Assembly: GCF_018613755.1 (NCBI RefSeq)
Contig: NZ_JAGGPP010000013.1
Location: 186,001 to 250,000, forward strand
DNA from: Arthrobacter sp. ISL-72
Lineage (GTDB): Bacteria > Actinomycetota > Actinomycetes > Actinomycetales > Micrococcaceae
Reading direction: 5' to 3'
Length of the DNA stretch: 64,000 nt
The notes below the pieces were generated by a model that saw nothing but the letters and a program-made list of their open reading frames with translations, had not been told where the DNA came from and searched no databases. Of the stretch, positions 1 through 9,187 are shown in pieces; position 1 is the first letter of the stretch, and every line of letters starts with the position of its first letter. Position numbers and translations under genes: made by a program.

Positions 1-722
1 TGCTCCACTACGGCGCGGTGTTTGTCCTTGTCCTCGAGGTGGCGCAGCACGTCGAGCTGGATGTTGCCGCGGTCGAATCCGTGGACCAGCACCATCGGGT
101 CCTCCATTTTCAGTCGCTGCTGGATCTCGTCGCGCACCGGGGGAGACGCAGTCGCGGTGAGGGCGGCCACGGGCGGCTTGCCGAGCTGGGCCCGGACCTC
201 GCCCAGGCGGAGGTAGTCGGGGCGGAAGTCGTGGCCCCAGGAGGAGACGCAGTGGGCCTCGTCCACCACGAACAGCGACACGTCCAGCGCGGCGAGCCGC
301 TCCACGGTCTCTGTTTTGGCCAGCTGCTCGGGTGCGAGGAAGAGGAACGTGACCTCGCCGCGCTCGGCGGCCTCCCAGGCGTCCGCCACCTCGGAGTCCT
401 TCCGGCCGGAGTTGATGGCAACGGCGGCCGTCCCGCCCAGGTCCTCCAGCAGGCCGTCCAGCTGGTCCTCCTGCAGGGCAATCAAGGGGGAGACGACGAC
501 GGCGGGACCGCGCCTTGCGCTGCTGGTCCCGCCCTGGTTTTGGTGCAGGTACAGGGCCGCGACCTGGTAGATGGCCGACTTGCCGTAGCCGGTGGGCATT
601 ACGGCGAGGACGTCCCGCCCGGCCGCGAGGGCCCGCATTCCTGCGAGCTGGCCGTCCCGGAGGAGGGGGATCCCGAGGTTGTCGGCGGCAATGCGGTGGA
701 GGGCGGCGTCGGCTTCGGTCAT
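1..722 (-). CDS. recQ: RecQ-family ATP-dependent DNA helicase (N-terminal part, cut by window edge)
   Basis: An open frame reads leftward from ATG at 722 off the window edge (240 codons visible). It shows the RecQ order of motifs: motif 0 RDGQ near residues 22-25, Walker A MPTGYGKS at 42-49, SPLIALQEDQ at 78-87, Walker B DEAHC at 154-158, the RecQ-specific aromatic loop SWGHDFRPDY at 161-170, and LTATA at 188-192. RecQ enzymes unwind 3'-5' and act in recombination and fork repair. The RecA2, RQC and HRDC regions lie outside the window, so completeness cannot be judged. A fragment related to residues 68-95 recurs near 48.2 kb. Confidence 0.93.
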   Translation of the reverse strand, partial: MTEADAALHRIAADNLGIPLLRDGQLAGMRALAAGRDVLAVMPTGYGKSAIYQVAALYLHQNQGGTSSARRGPAVVVSPLIALQEDQLDGLLEDLGGTAAVAINSGRKDSEVADAWEAAERGEVTFLFLAPEQLAKTETVERLAALDVSLFVVDEAHCVSSWGHDFRPDYLRLGEVRAQLGKPPVAALTATASPPVRDEIQQRLKMEDPMVLVHGFDRGNIQLDVLRHLEDKDKHRAVVE

Positions 723-843
723 GGTGGCAGCTCCGTAGGGGCGTTCCAATGGCCGGATGTCTTCAGCCGTGGAATCTACCCTAGTGCGAGGTCAGCCTGA
801 CGTCATGTCCTCCTGTTGGACGAAGCGTTATCTGCAGGGTCAG

Positions 844-1137
844 TCAGAGGGACCGGAGCCCTCGAACCGAGGCGGCCGGGAATCGTGTATGGGAGTGAAG
901 CCTCGCGGTAGCGTGGGCGGCCCTGGACTTGGGGATGATGAGGTCCCCATGGCCCCCGTGGCTCATGTCGCGGATAAGGCCGGTCCCGGCGATCTCCCTA
1001 GTCCAGGAAATCCCTACGACAGCAGCGTCTTTGGTGGGGTATTTCACCGAGGTTGCCACCAAGCGTCCTGTCCCATCCATAAGCTTGACGCGGAAGCCGC
1101 CGTTCGGGGCATCGGTGATTTCAAAGTGTCCCGCCAT
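844..1137 (-). CDS. DUF1508 (YegP-type) small protein
   Basis: The gene encodes 97 residues. The frame stays open upstream, but ATG 1137 is chosen because AGGGAGGG sits just before it and the DUF1508 fold starts there: MAGHFEITDAP, then GGFRVKLMDGTG and residues about 20-40 with VATSVKYPTKDAA. YegP-like proteins are small alpha/beta dimers of uncertain role. The C-terminal 35 residues (after IRDMSHG) do not resemble the domain. Its promoter must lie in the 1138-1270 gap, downstream of the terminator of the next gene. Confident on family, not on function. Confidence 0.75.
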   Translation of the reverse strand: MAGHFEITDAPNGGFRVKLMDGTGRLVATSVKYPTKDAAVVGISWTREIAGTGLIRDMSHGGHGDLIIPKSRAAHATARLHSHTRFPAASVRGLRSL

Positions 1138-1270
1138 GGCTAAACCCTCCCTTGGTATTGCTTTTCGGGCACGTCCCCTAAACCCATTTTGGACCTTTCG
1201 TGCCCGGAAGGACCGCCGGTTGACCGCCGGATTCCAGAAGCTGGCCGTTGCTGCCCGCGAGTCAGCGAAA

Positions 1271-1304
1271 CGGCGGGTTGTCCCCAAAAGGGGAAGGCCC
1301 GCCG
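1271..1304. terminator. Hairpin terminator behind the GDPD gene
   Basis: CGGCGGG...TCCCC, an AAAA loop, then GGGGA...CCCGCCG form an imperfect stem with a three-base internal mismatch. It lies 22 bases past the stop of the phosphodiesterase gene on the minus strand. There is no T-tract. The right arm continues into CCGCCGTCGT, the motif shared by other terminators in this window. Confidence 0.6.
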
Positions 1305-1325
1305 TCGTGCGTCCCAACTGAAGCC

Positions 1326-2414
1326 TTAGCCCGCCACCGCGTAGGCCTTGGGCAGCTTCAGGCCGCGCTCGTCCATGAGGGTGCGCAGGCGCGTGGGGTA
1401 GTCGGTGATGATGCCGTCCACACCGAGGTCCATCAGGCGGGCCATGTTCGCGGTGGTGTTCACGGTCCAGGGGACGACGGTAAGGCCGAGCTTGTGGGCT
1501 TCGGCGATCATCTCCGGCGTGACGGACGCGAAAGCGGGGGAGATGACGTCGTAGCCCTGGGCCTTTGCGGCCTTGGTGAGGGAGCCGTCGTAGTCATCGA
1601 TGTCGATGCCGCCGAGTTCGGGGGCGGCGCCCGGCTGGCCCACCTGCAGCCAGGCATCGCCGCTGGAGAGGGCTACGACGGGCAGCTGCGGGGCGATCTT
1701 TTTGGTCAGGTTCAGCGTGGACCAGTCAAACGACTGCACGGTGGTGCGGCCGGACATTCCTGCCAGGTAGATTTCGGTGACCACGGCCTTGGTGAGCGCC
1801 ACGGAGCCTTCGCCGCCCGCCAGGCCGTCCTCCACCTTGGTCTCCACGTTGAAGCGGACCTTCTGGGCGCCGGCGTCGTGCACCAGCTGGAACACATCCT
1901 TGAGCTCGGTGATGCGGTTGCCCTCAAAGACTTGCTGCTCGGGGTAGCCGGCCAGCTGGCTGTAGCCGCAGTTGAGGGTCTGGATCTGGGCCAGCGACAG
2001 CTCCGCCACCCGGTCCCCGACGTACGGGAATTCGGGGTCGTTGGGCGTGGCCTGGGCGGTGTCGATGCACTTGTTGGCCTGGATTGTGTCGTCGTGCCAG
2101 ACGATCACCTTGCCGTCCTCGGTCAGGTGCGTGTCCAGCTCGAGGGTGCTCACGCCCAGCTTCAGCGAGTTCGCGAACGCGGCCAGGGATTCCTCGGTCC
2201 ACTCGCCGCGGCCGCCGCGGTGCGACTGCAGGTCAAAGGAGCCGTTGCGCTCGTTCGTGTTGACGGCAGTTGTCCCCGCCGGGGCGGTGCCGGCAGCGTC
2301 CGACGACCGTGTTCCGGCGTCGGCGGTCGGGGCAGCGACGGCGGCACCCGCCGTCGAGGTGATGGCTGCGGTGAAAAGCGCGACGGCGGCCGCTGCGGTC
2401 AGGACTGTGCGCAT
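1326..2414 (-). CDS. Secreted glycerophosphodiester phosphodiesterase
   Basis: This 362-residue protein hydrolyses glycerophosphodiesters to glycerol-3-phosphate and an alcohol. Residues 1-28 form a Sec signal peptide ending AAVAAP, so it works outside the membrane. The GDPD domain begins at about residue 63: HRGGRGEWTEES carries the catalytic His65 and Arg66, LELDTHLT at 91-98 supplies the metal-binding Glu/Asp pair, and VWHDD at 106-110 supplies the second His. The C-terminal motif GVDGIITDYPTRLR is typical of the TIM-barrel end. Length suits the family. It is monocistronic with its own terminator. A role in scavenging phospholipid or teichoic-acid products is inferred. Confidence 0.92.
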   Translation of the reverse strand: MRTVLTAAAAVALFTAAITSTAGAAVAAPTADAGTRSSDAAGTAPAGTTAVNTNERNGSFDLQSHRGGRGEWTEESLAAFANSLKLGVSTLELDTHLTEDGKVIVWHDDTIQANKCIDTAQATPNDPEFPYVGDRVAELSLAQIQTLNCGYSQLAGYPEQQVFEGNRITELKDVFQLVHDAGAQKVRFNVETKVEDGLAGGEGSVALTKAVVTEIYLAGMSGRTTVQSFDWSTLNLTKKIAPQLPVVALSSGDAWLQVGQPGAAPELGGIDIDDYDGSLTKAAKAQGYDVISPAFASVTPEMIAEAHKLGLTVVPWTVNTTANMARLMDLGVDGIITDYPTRLRTLMDERGLKLPKAYAVAG

Positions 2415-2517
2415 GGTGAGGGTTCCTCCCGGAAATCGGTGGCCGGCGCTGAGCCGCCGACCCGTTCACAGTAGGGAGGCGAGGTGGCGAAAGGCGTGCG
2501 TGAAGTTGGCCTCGAGG

Positions 2518-3189
2518 TTAACCCCAGGTGAGCCATTCGATGGCTTCTTGGGCAAGGTGCGCGGGTACTGTGTGCGGACCCCTAAACTCCCGGTAGCGGA
2601 CGTCGAAACCTTCCTTTTGCAAAGCCGGGACGAGCCGCCGGCTTGTCCGGTCGATTGGGAGGACCGCATCAGCGTCGCCATGGGAAACGAAAATGCCTGG
2701 CTTACCCACGCGCGGCCCACGTGGAACAAATCCGGGAGAAAAGGCGATGATCTTGGAGAAAAGGTTTCCGTTGGCCAGGCCAAGGCCCAGGGCGTAGGAG
2801 GCGCCATCGGAAAAGCCACCGCCTGCGACACGCTGAGGATCCACGGGGACCAGTTCGAACACACGCTCCAAGGCGCGGTTTATTAGATCGACGTCCGGCC
2901 CGTATCCTCCCCGGATGCCATCCCATGTTGAGTCGCGGGAGGAGGGGGCTGCCACAAGAAGCCCGTAGGTATCCGCGAATGGCAGCAGCAGCGATAATGC
3001 GCCCGCAGCTTGGCCTCCGGCGCCGTGCAGAAAAAGGATGAGCGGGGCCCGCTGTCCAGGCTGGAGGGCCCTGGGGACATAAAGCAACGTGTCACGCATC
3101 CGTTCCAACCCCAGTGCCAGTTGGCCCGCAACGGGGAGCTGTTCCGGCAACCTGTTCCCAGGACGGGCAGTCAGGGCCGAGCGGTCCAT
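2518..3189 (-). CDS. Alpha/beta hydrolase, PHB-depolymerase/phospholipase-carboxylesterase type
   Basis: The frame extends to 3255, but ATG 3189 gives a 223-residue protein that starts closer to the fold. It has the oxyanion segment FLHGAGG at 53-59, nucleophile elbow GFSDGAS with Ser128, SHGDADAVLP (acid Asp near 172-174) and PHTVP with the probable catalytic His206. This arrangement matches short esterases of the feruloyl-esterase/PHB-depolymerase-like group. No signal peptide is evident. Substrate cannot be told. It lies in the same direction as the GDPD gene but about 100 bases away, so co-transcription is possible but unproven. Confidence 0.75.
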   Translation of the reverse strand: MDRSALTARPGNRLPEQLPVAGQLALGLERMRDTLLYVPRALQPGQRAPLILFLHGAGGQAAGALSLLLPFADTYGLLVAAPSSRDSTWDGIRGGYGPDVDLINRALERVFELVPVDPQRVAGGGFSDGASYALGLGLANGNLFSKIIAFSPGFVPRGPRVGKPGIFVSHGDADAVLPIDRTSRRLVPALQKEGFDVRYREFRGPHTVPAHLAQEAIEWLTWG

Positions 3190-3393
3190 GATGGTCCCCG
3201 TGTTCGGTCCATGTTCCCTCCAGCGGAAGCAGCGCCGTTGCGTGCAGAAGATCATAGCCGCCTCGCGCTGGACAGGTCAGGGCCGGGAGCCAGAGATCTG
3301 GGAAAGGGGCGCGGAAATCCGAGGACCGGGTGAGGGCGATCCGGGTAAGTTGGTCATGCGCGGGTTGCTTCGGCCGGTTGAAGGGGGTGCGTT

Positions 3394-4587
3394 GTGAAGA
3401 TCCTGATGCTGACCGCTGGTACCCGTGGAGACGTCGAGCCCTTCGTGGCGTTGGCGCACCGAGCCCATGCCAACGGGCATGAAGTCCGACTCTCCGTTCC
3501 GGATAACGCCGGAGCGGACCTCGGGGGAATCGATACCGTCAGTCTCCATGTGGACTTCGCAGCGCTCGTCGCTGGTGGGGGCGTTTCCCCTTGGGCAACA
3601 GCCGCCGCGTTCCGGCAAGTAATCCGTCCGGCGGTGGGCCGAATGCTCGCCACCGCAGTTGAGCACATCGTGGCCTATGCCCCCGACGTGGTTGTCTACC
3701 ATCCGACAGTCTTGACGGCACCCATGGCCGCGCACGCGCTAAATATTCCTACCGTTGTGGTGGAGTCGGTTCCCTCGCTCAGTCCGACGCGTGAATTTGC
3801 TTCGCCCGTTGTCAGCGCGGCAAGCCTGGGTCCTTTCAACCGGGCCACGTACGGGGCGGTGGCACTTGCTTGCCGTCTGTTTGGCCATGAGATTGCGGCT
3901 GCTTGCCGTTCGCTGCCGCCCGGCCACCGGAGCTCTGCCCGGCCCCGCGCGTCCTTGATGCCGATCAGCCCCCAGCTTCTGGTTAGGCCCCGTGATTGGC
4001 CGGCCGATGTCCATCTCACCGGTTCCTGGCCCCCGGCGCATGCCGGTCCGGGCGGGGACAGTGAGCTGGATGATTTCATGGACGGCGGAGAATTCATCTG
4101 TGCCGGGTTTGGCTCCATGAAGGCAGGGGAGGCCACGAAGAGGGGCCAAATAATCATCGACGCCGCACGCCGCTATGGGGTGAACGTGCTCATCATCACC
4201 GGCTGGGGCGGCCTGGATGTATCGGGAGCAGCCTGCGGCCGAGGCGTGCTGGTGAGGGAATCGGTTGATCACGGGCATGTCTTTCCCATGGCAAAAGCGG
4301 TCATTCATCATGGCGGAGCGGGCACTGTCCATGCGGTGGCGCGGGCTGGAATTCCCTCCGTTGTGGTTCCGTTCATCGCTGACCAAGGGTTCTGGGGAAA
4401 CCTGCTGCACCGGCAGGCCCTGGCGCCAAAACCGATACCGTACAGGAGGCTTACCCGGGACCGGCTGGCCAGGGCTCTCGCTGAATCAGGGGCTTACCGC
4501 GACAATGCCCGCCGAGTCGGAGAATGTATTCAGTCCGAGGACGGCCTGGCTGCAGCGGTGGACGTCCTGGAGAACCTGGTTGGATAG
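3394..4587 (+). CDS. GT1-family glycosyltransferase (MGT/UDP-glucosyltransferase-like)
   Basis: The 397-residue protein starts at GTG 3394, 8 bases after AAGGGGG. The N-terminus MKILMLTAGTRGDVEPFVAL is the classic acceptor-side start of erythromycin-type and sterol glycosyltransferases. The donor-side motif HHGGAGTVHAVARAGIPSVV sits near residues 304-323, followed by PFIADQGFW, where the enzyme holds the nucleotide sugar. It should transfer a hexose from UDP- or dTDP-sugar to a lipophilic acceptor such as a macrolide, sterol or carotenoid. No biosynthetic cluster is beside it; the ABC exporter downstream starts 168 bases later and could share its substrate class, which is inference. Confidence 0.85.
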   Translation: MKILMLTAGTRGDVEPFVALAHRAHANGHEVRLSVPDNAGADLGGIDTVSLHVDFAALVAGGGVSPWATAAAFRQVIRPAVGRMLATAVEHIVAYAPDVVVYHPTVLTAPMAAHALNIPTVVVESVPSLSPTREFASPVVSAASLGPFNRATYGAVALACRLFGHEIAAACRSLPPGHRSSARPRASLMPISPQLLVRPRDWPADVHLTGSWPPAHAGPGGDSELDDFMDGGEFICAGFGSMKAGEATKRGQIIIDAARRYGVNVLIITGWGGLDVSGAACGRGVLVRESVDHGHVFPMAKAVIHHGGAGTVHAVARAGIPSVVVPFIADQGFWGNLLHRQALAPKPIPYRRLTRDRLARALAESGAYRDNARRVGECIQSEDGLAAAVDVLENLVG

Positions 4588-4754
4588 GCCAGGGCGGCAC
4601 CGGTGCCGTTCTCCCGGCTCCCATCTTCCGGGGCGGGAGCGGTGATTGTATGCTGTGGTTCGGAGAGCCGGGAAGCCTGGTCGGCCCGCACGGATGAGTG
4701 TGCGGATCACCCTTGGCGGCCGCCTCGGGTGTTCATGCTAGGAACGGACCCGCC

Positions 4755-5663
4755 ATGCGCTCTCAGTCGTCTCCCGTCATCGAAACCACCGGGCTGGTAA
4801 AGAAATTTGGCCGCACCACTGCGCTGGGCGGCCTCGATCTGGCCGTCGAACCCGCAGAGGTCCACGGCTTCCTGGGACCCAACGGCGCCGGCAAATCGAC
4901 CACCCTGCGGATACTCCTGGGCCTGATCCGTCCCACTGCAGGAAGCGCCAGCGTCTTCGGCCTGGATCCCTGGGCTGATCCCGCCAAGGCACACCGCGAT
5001 ATCGCTTACGTGCCGGGGGACGTGAGTCTCTGGCCGAACCTCTCCGGCGGCGAGGTCTTCGACCTGCTGACCGGCCTGCGCGGCGGCGCCCAGGAACGGC
5101 TGCTGCGGGAACTTATCGAGGAGTTTGAGTTCGATCCCCGGCGGAAGTCCCGGACGTATTCGAAGGGGAACCGCCAGAAGGCGGCCCTCATCGCCGCCTT
5201 CGCCCGCCCCGCGCGGCTGTATCTCCTGGATGAACCCAGCGCAGGGCTGGACCCGGTCATGGACTCCGTTTTCCGCCGTCAGATCAGACGTGTCGCCGGC
5301 GAGGGAGCGACCGTCCTGCTCTCCAGCCACGTCCTCAGCGAGGTCGAACAGCTCTGCGACAGGATCACGATCATCCGCACGGGAGTTGCCGTTGAAACAG
5401 GAACCCTGGCCGAACTGAGACACCTGACCCGGACCCGTTTCCGGATCACCACCGTTGCGGAACCGGTGGCATTGGCCACGCTGCCGGGAGTGCACGATGT
5501 GCGCAGCGACGGCACCGGCACCGAGTTTGACGCTGATGCCTCGGAACTTGGTTCCGTCCTTGAAGGGATCGCCGCCGCCGGAGTCACCACCGTTACGGCC
5601 GCTCCGCCGTCGTTGGAAGAGCTGTTCCTGCGCCACTACAGCGACCGGAACGGGAGAATCTGA
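4755..5663 (+). CDS. ABC transporter ATP-binding protein (DrrA-like exporter)
   Basis: This 302-residue ATPase energises the permease that follows. ATG 4755 is chosen over an upstream ATG at 4698 because homology begins at VIETTGLVKKFGR and AGGAACGGA precedes it. Walker A GPNGAGKST is at residues 41-49, an atypical signature YSKGNRQK near 135, Walker B LYLLDEPSAGLDP near 155, and the switch His in LLSSHVLSE. The C-terminal extension ending SLEELFLRHYS is typical of DrrA/CcmA-type drug and polyketide exporters. Its stop overlaps the start of the permease gene by one base, so the two are translationally coupled. Confidence 0.92.
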   Translation: MRSQSSPVIETTGLVKKFGRTTALGGLDLAVEPAEVHGFLGPNGAGKSTTLRILLGLIRPTAGSASVFGLDPWADPAKAHRDIAYVPGDVSLWPNLSGGEVFDLLTGLRGGAQERLLRELIEEFEFDPRRKSRTYSKGNRQKAALIAAFARPARLYLLDEPSAGLDPVMDSVFRRQIRRVAGEGATVLLSSHVLSEVEQLCDRITIIRTGVAVETGTLAELRHLTRTRFRITTVAEPVALATLPGVHDVRSDGTGTEFDADASELGSVLEGIAAAGVTTVTAAPPSLEELFLRHYSDRNGRI

Positions 5664-7282
5664 TGCGCGGCGTCCTGCCGCTGGCCCTGTTCCAGGCGCG
5701 GAACGACCGCTGGCTCCTGCCGGTCTGGATCCTGGCGATTGGCGTGCTTTCCTTCGCCACAGCAGCCGCGGTGGCCGGGCAGTTCGGTGCCGAGAGGGAC
5801 CGGGCGGCCATCATCGCAGTATCCGCGGTGAACCCGGCGTTTCTTTTCCTCCGGGGCCTGCCGGACGGGACAGGCACCGGAGCCGTCGCATTCTTCGGCG
5901 GATACGCCTTCACTGCGGTCCTGGCCGGGCTCATGAGTACCTTCCTCGTCACCCGCCATACCCGGACGGATGAGGAACTTGGACGCGCGGAGCTCGTCGG
6001 AGCCGCGCCGCTTTCCCGTTCCGCACCGCTGCTGGCGACCCTGCTTTTGGGCCTCGCCGCGAACACCGCCGTCGCACTGTCGGTTGCCGCCGCCTTCCTC
6101 GCCGCGGGATTGCCCGTTCCGGGGGCTGTGGTGGCAGGCGCGGCGGTGGGTGCCGTTGGCGTGTTCTTTGTCGCCGTCGCTGCTGCTGCCGCACAGATGC
6201 TCCCGTCGGGACGTGCGGCGAACGGCGCGGCAGCCGGCCTGGTCGGTGCGGCCTATCTCCTTCGGGGTGTCGGGGACGCCTTGGGCACTCCCGCTGCGGA
6301 CCTTCTGCATGTCACCCCCGCCTGGCCGTCGCTGCTCTCGCCGATCGGCTGGGGCCAGCGGTCCCGGCCCTTTGTTGCAGCTGACCCGATGCCGCTGCTG
6401 GTTCCGGTGGCAGCGGCAGCGATTCTGGCCGCCGTCGTGCTGCTGGTCCGGAACCGGCGGGACCTCGGCGCCAGCCTGCTGCCCCAGCGCGTTGGCAGGG
6501 CCCGGGCCGGCGTGGGCGGCACGTCGTTCCTGGGACTGGCCTTCCGGCTCCAGCGTGCAACCTTGATCGGTTGGTGCGTCGGAGCCGCGGCCATAGGGGC
6601 CGTGGCGGGCGGACTCGGGCCCTTGGCCAGTGAGGCTGTGGCCGGCAACGCGTCACTGCAGGACCTGATCGGCCGGCTCCTGCCCGGTGCCCGGGCTGCG
6701 ATGCTCGATTTGTTCATCACGGCCATGCTCGGCATCGCCGGCGTCCTGGCTGCGGCCGCGGGCATCCAGACGGTCCTTCGGCTGCGTGCCGAAGAGGTGG
6801 AGGGCAGGGCCGAACTGCTCCTCGCCGTACCGGTGTCGCGGGACCGGTGGCTGAACGCGAACCTGGTCATGGCAGTTGGTTCCGTGCTGGCCGTGACATC
6901 AACGGCAGGTGCTGCAGCCGCCGTCGCCGTGGGACTGTCCGGCGCAGGAAACGGACCGGCTGCAGAATTGTTGCCGGCGGCCCTGGCCCACGTCCCGGCC
7001 GCGGCTGTCTTCCTGGCTTTGACCGCTGTGGCGTTCGCGGCCACGCCGCGCCTGGCTATTCCGCTGGGTTGGGGATTCCTCGCCGCCGGCTTGCTGCTGG
7101 GCGAGTTCGGGGATCTTCTTGGGCTCCCGGTATGGCTTCAGGACCTGAGTCCGTTCCGCCACTCCTCGGCCATGCCCGTGGAGCCGTTCGATCCTGGCGG
7201 GGCATTAGCCATGACAGTCATTGCCGTGGCAGGCGCCGGGCTCGCTGCCTATCTGATCAGGCAGCGGGACCTTACCGCCTGA
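5663..7282 (+). CDS. ABC-2 type exporter permease (polyketide-antibiotic exporter family)
   Basis: A 539-residue membrane protein with about twelve hydrophobic helices in two six-helix halves, each half beginning with a short amphipathic segment (PLALFQARNDRW at the N-terminus and GLAFRLQRATLIGW near residue 295). The long Ala/Gly/Val/Leu-rich segments and the internal duplication match exporters annotated as polyketide antibiotic exporters. It overlaps the ATPase gene (TGATG). Together they should form an efflux pump in the cytoplasmic membrane. The substrate is unknown. The TetR gene 119 bases downstream is a plausible local regulator. Confidence 0.88.
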   Translation: MRGVLPLALFQARNDRWLLPVWILAIGVLSFATAAAVAGQFGAERDRAAIIAVSAVNPAFLFLRGLPDGTGTGAVAFFGGYAFTAVLAGLMSTFLVTRHTRTDEELGRAELVGAAPLSRSAPLLATLLLGLAANTAVALSVAAAFLAAGLPVPGAVVAGAAVGAVGVFFVAVAAAAAQMLPSGRAANGAAAGLVGAAYLLRGVGDALGTPAADLLHVTPAWPSLLSPIGWGQRSRPFVAADPMPLLVPVAAAAILAAVVLLVRNRRDLGASLLPQRVGRARAGVGGTSFLGLAFRLQRATLIGWCVGAAAIGAVAGGLGPLASEAVAGNASLQDLIGRLLPGARAAMLDLFITAMLGIAGVLAAAAGIQTVLRLRAEEVEGRAELLLAVPVSRDRWLNANLVMAVGSVLAVTSTAGAAAAVAVGLSGAGNGPAAELLPAALAHVPAAAVFLALTAVAFAATPRLAIPLGWGFLAAGLLLGEFGDLLGLPVWLQDLSPFRHSSAMPVEPFDPGGALAMTVIAVAGAGLAAYLIRQRDLTA

Positions 7283-7329
7283 CCCGGCGCCTCCTGGCCG
7301 TCCGCAATTTAAACCGGTGCCTGTGCCCT

Positions 7330-7351
7330 GTTATATGACGAGTGTTATAAC
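7330..7351. promoter_or_regulatory. Palindrome upstream of the TetR gene (candidate operator)
   Basis: GTTATA (7330-7335) and TATAAC (7346-7351) are inverted repeats around a 10-base centre, with a further AC/GT match inside each arm. The element lies 51 bases before the TetR start, where autoregulatory operators of this family normally sit. It is A/T-rich against a GC-rich background. Confidence 0.6.
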
Positions 7352-7401
7352 CGTAGGGTAGGGTTGCTTCGATCAACCAGGGGACACCACAGGAGGATGG
7401 C

Positions 7402-7986
7402 ATGAGCGCTGATTTGCGGACCAAAATGGTCGCAGGGGCGGCGGATTTGATGAGCAGGCGGGGGCTGCCGGCTGCCAGCATGCGTGATTTGGCCCGTCAT
7501 TCGGGCACGCCACTTGGCTCTACTTACCACTACTTCCCCGGCGGAAAGCGCCAACTCGCCCTCGAGGCCGTACGGTTCACCGACGATCAGGTGAGGTCGC
7601 GGTTGAGCCGTTCGCTGGAGCAGGGGCCGGTGGAAGGTGTACGCGAATTCCTCGCTGTGTGGCGCCAGATCCTCATCGACAGCGACTTCGAAGCCGGATG
7701 TCCGGTCCTGTCCGTTGCCGTTACTGAATCCCGCGCCGGGGAGGCTGCCGAGGCTGTGACGGCGGCGCGGGACGCGTTCTCGCACTGGTGCGGGCTGCTG
7801 AGCAGAAGTCTTCGTGAGCACGGAGCTCCCGCCGACGCTGCACAGTCACTCGCGCTGCTGATCGTTACTTCCGTGGAGGGAAGCGTGGCAATCTGTCGTG
7901 CCGAAGGCTCGGCCCGCGCCCTCGACCTTGTAGCCCACGCGGTGGAGCGGCTCGCCGGGAATGCTCTCCGTCACGGCGAGATCTGA
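7402..7986 (+). CDS. TetR/AcrR-family transcriptional regulator (LmrA/YxaF type)
   Basis: The 194-residue protein has AGGAGG 6 bases before its ATG. The N-terminal helix-turn-helix is visible at residues 26-48: SMRDLARHSGTPLGSTYHYF, ending in the TYHYF signature, followed by GGKRQLALEAV. The C-terminal half with CPVLSVAVTES and the motif DAAQSLALLIVTSVEGSVAICRA resembles the LmrA/YxaF ligand-binding domain. These repressors usually respond to hydrophobic drugs. It probably controls itself and either the ABC pump upstream or the dehydrogenase 77 bases downstream in the same direction. Confidence 0.9.
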   Translation: MSADLRTKMVAGAADLMSRRGLPAASMRDLARHSGTPLGSTYHYFPGGKRQLALEAVRFTDDQVRSRLSRSLEQGPVEGVREFLAVWRQILIDSDFEAGCPVLSVAVTESRAGEAAEAVTAARDAFSHWCGLLSRSLREHGAPADAAQSLALLIVTSVEGSVAICRAEGSARALDLVAHAVERLAGNALRHGEI

Positions 7987-8062
7987 CCCACCCGCCACCC
8001 TCACGTCCAGCACCACCAGCCAAACCTAAATTTCCGCGCTTACTTCCAACGATCGGACCGCC

Positions 8063-9187
8063 ATGCGCGAGTTGAACTTTCTGTCCACCGGCAACCTGAA
8101 GTGGATGGAACGTGAGGACCCTGTTCTGGTGTCCGACGACGACGCCATCGTGCGCCCCATTGTGGTGAGCCGTTGCGACGGTGACACCCTTCCGCTTCAT
8201 CACCGCGTCTCGCGGGCAATGCAGGTGGGCTTGAAAACCGGCCTCATTGATCCCTCCGTGGGCAACATCTGCGGCCGGATCCCCTTCAAAGGCCCTTTCG
8301 CCATCGGCCACGAAGCCATCGCGGAGATCGTCGCCGTCGGGCGGGACGTGACGGCACGCAAGGTGGGGGACCAGGTGGTGGTGCCGTGGTCGGTATCGTG
8401 CGGAACCTGCCCCCTGTGCCGGCGGGGACTGACTTCCAAATGCACCACGACGCGGAACGGACGGACCCTTGCTGCTTACGGTTTCGGGCCAGCGAGCGGT
8501 TCCTACGGAGGAATGGTCTCGGATTTGCTGCGGGTCCCGTTCGCGGACCACATGCTCGTTCCGCTTCCCGCGGGCCTGGATCCACTGCGTGTCGCCGCAG
8601 CGAGCGACAACCTCTCGGACGCCTGGCGGACGGTGGTGCCCTACCTGCAGCAGCGGCCCGGAGCAACTGTGCTGGTACTTGGGGGTGGGGCCAAATCCAT
8701 TGGGCTCTACGCAGCGGGCCTGGCTGCGGCGCACGGAGCTGCGGCCGTGGACTACCTGGACACCAGCGATGCACGGCTTGAGAAGGCCGGCATCCTGGGG
8801 GCCAACCCGCACCGCCTGACGCAGAGCGGGGCTGTGCCCAACCCGCAGGGTTACGACATCGTTGCGGAGGCATCCAGCAGGACTGCGGGCATGCGCCGGG
8901 CTATTCGCGCAACGTCCCCCGGTGGAGTCTGCACAGCCGTGGGCTACTACGTGGGCACCAACACCGGAATTCCCCTGATGCACATGTACGCCAACGACAT
9001 CACGCTGCATCTGGGCGTCTCCCACCCCCGCGCAATGCTTCCCGAGCTCCTGGACTGGATCAACGCCAACCACTTTCCCGCCGAAAGCGTCACCAGCAGC
9101 CTCGTGTCTTTTGATGATGCCCCGGACGCTTACGCGGAGCGGACTACCAAGCTCGTCCTTCACAGGCCGGCGGTGGTAACTTCCTGA
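8063..9187 (+). CDS. Zinc-dependent alcohol dehydrogenase (MDR family)
   Basis: A 374-residue medium-chain dehydrogenase. The catalytic-zinc ligand Cys38 lies in SRCDGD and His83-Glu84 in IGHEA. The structural-zinc cysteines 113, 116, 119 and 127 lie in SCGTCPLCRRGLTSKC. The Rossmann loop GGGAKSIG at 207-214 is unusual: a Lys replaces the usual hydrophobic residue, and it suggests NAD(P) binding. ILGANPHRL follows where the second strand ends. It resembles glutathione-independent formaldehyde or sorbitol-type dehydrogenases. It follows the TetR gene closely and may be under its control; substrate unknown. Confidence 0.87.
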   Translation: MRELNFLSTGNLKWMEREDPVLVSDDDAIVRPIVVSRCDGDTLPLHHRVSRAMQVGLKTGLIDPSVGNICGRIPFKGPFAIGHEAIAEIVAVGRDVTARKVGDQVVVPWSVSCGTCPLCRRGLTSKCTTTRNGRTLAAYGFGPASGSYGGMVSDLLRVPFADHMLVPLPAGLDPLRVAAASDNLSDAWRTVVPYLQQRPGATVLVLGGGAKSIGLYAAGLAAAHGAAAVDYLDTSDARLEKAGILGANPHRLTQSGAVPNPQGYDIVAEASSRTAGMRRAIRATSPGGVCTAVGYYVGTNTGIPLMHMYANDITLHLGVSHPRAMLPELLDWINANHFPAESVTSSLVSFDDAPDAYAERTTKLVLHRPAVVTS

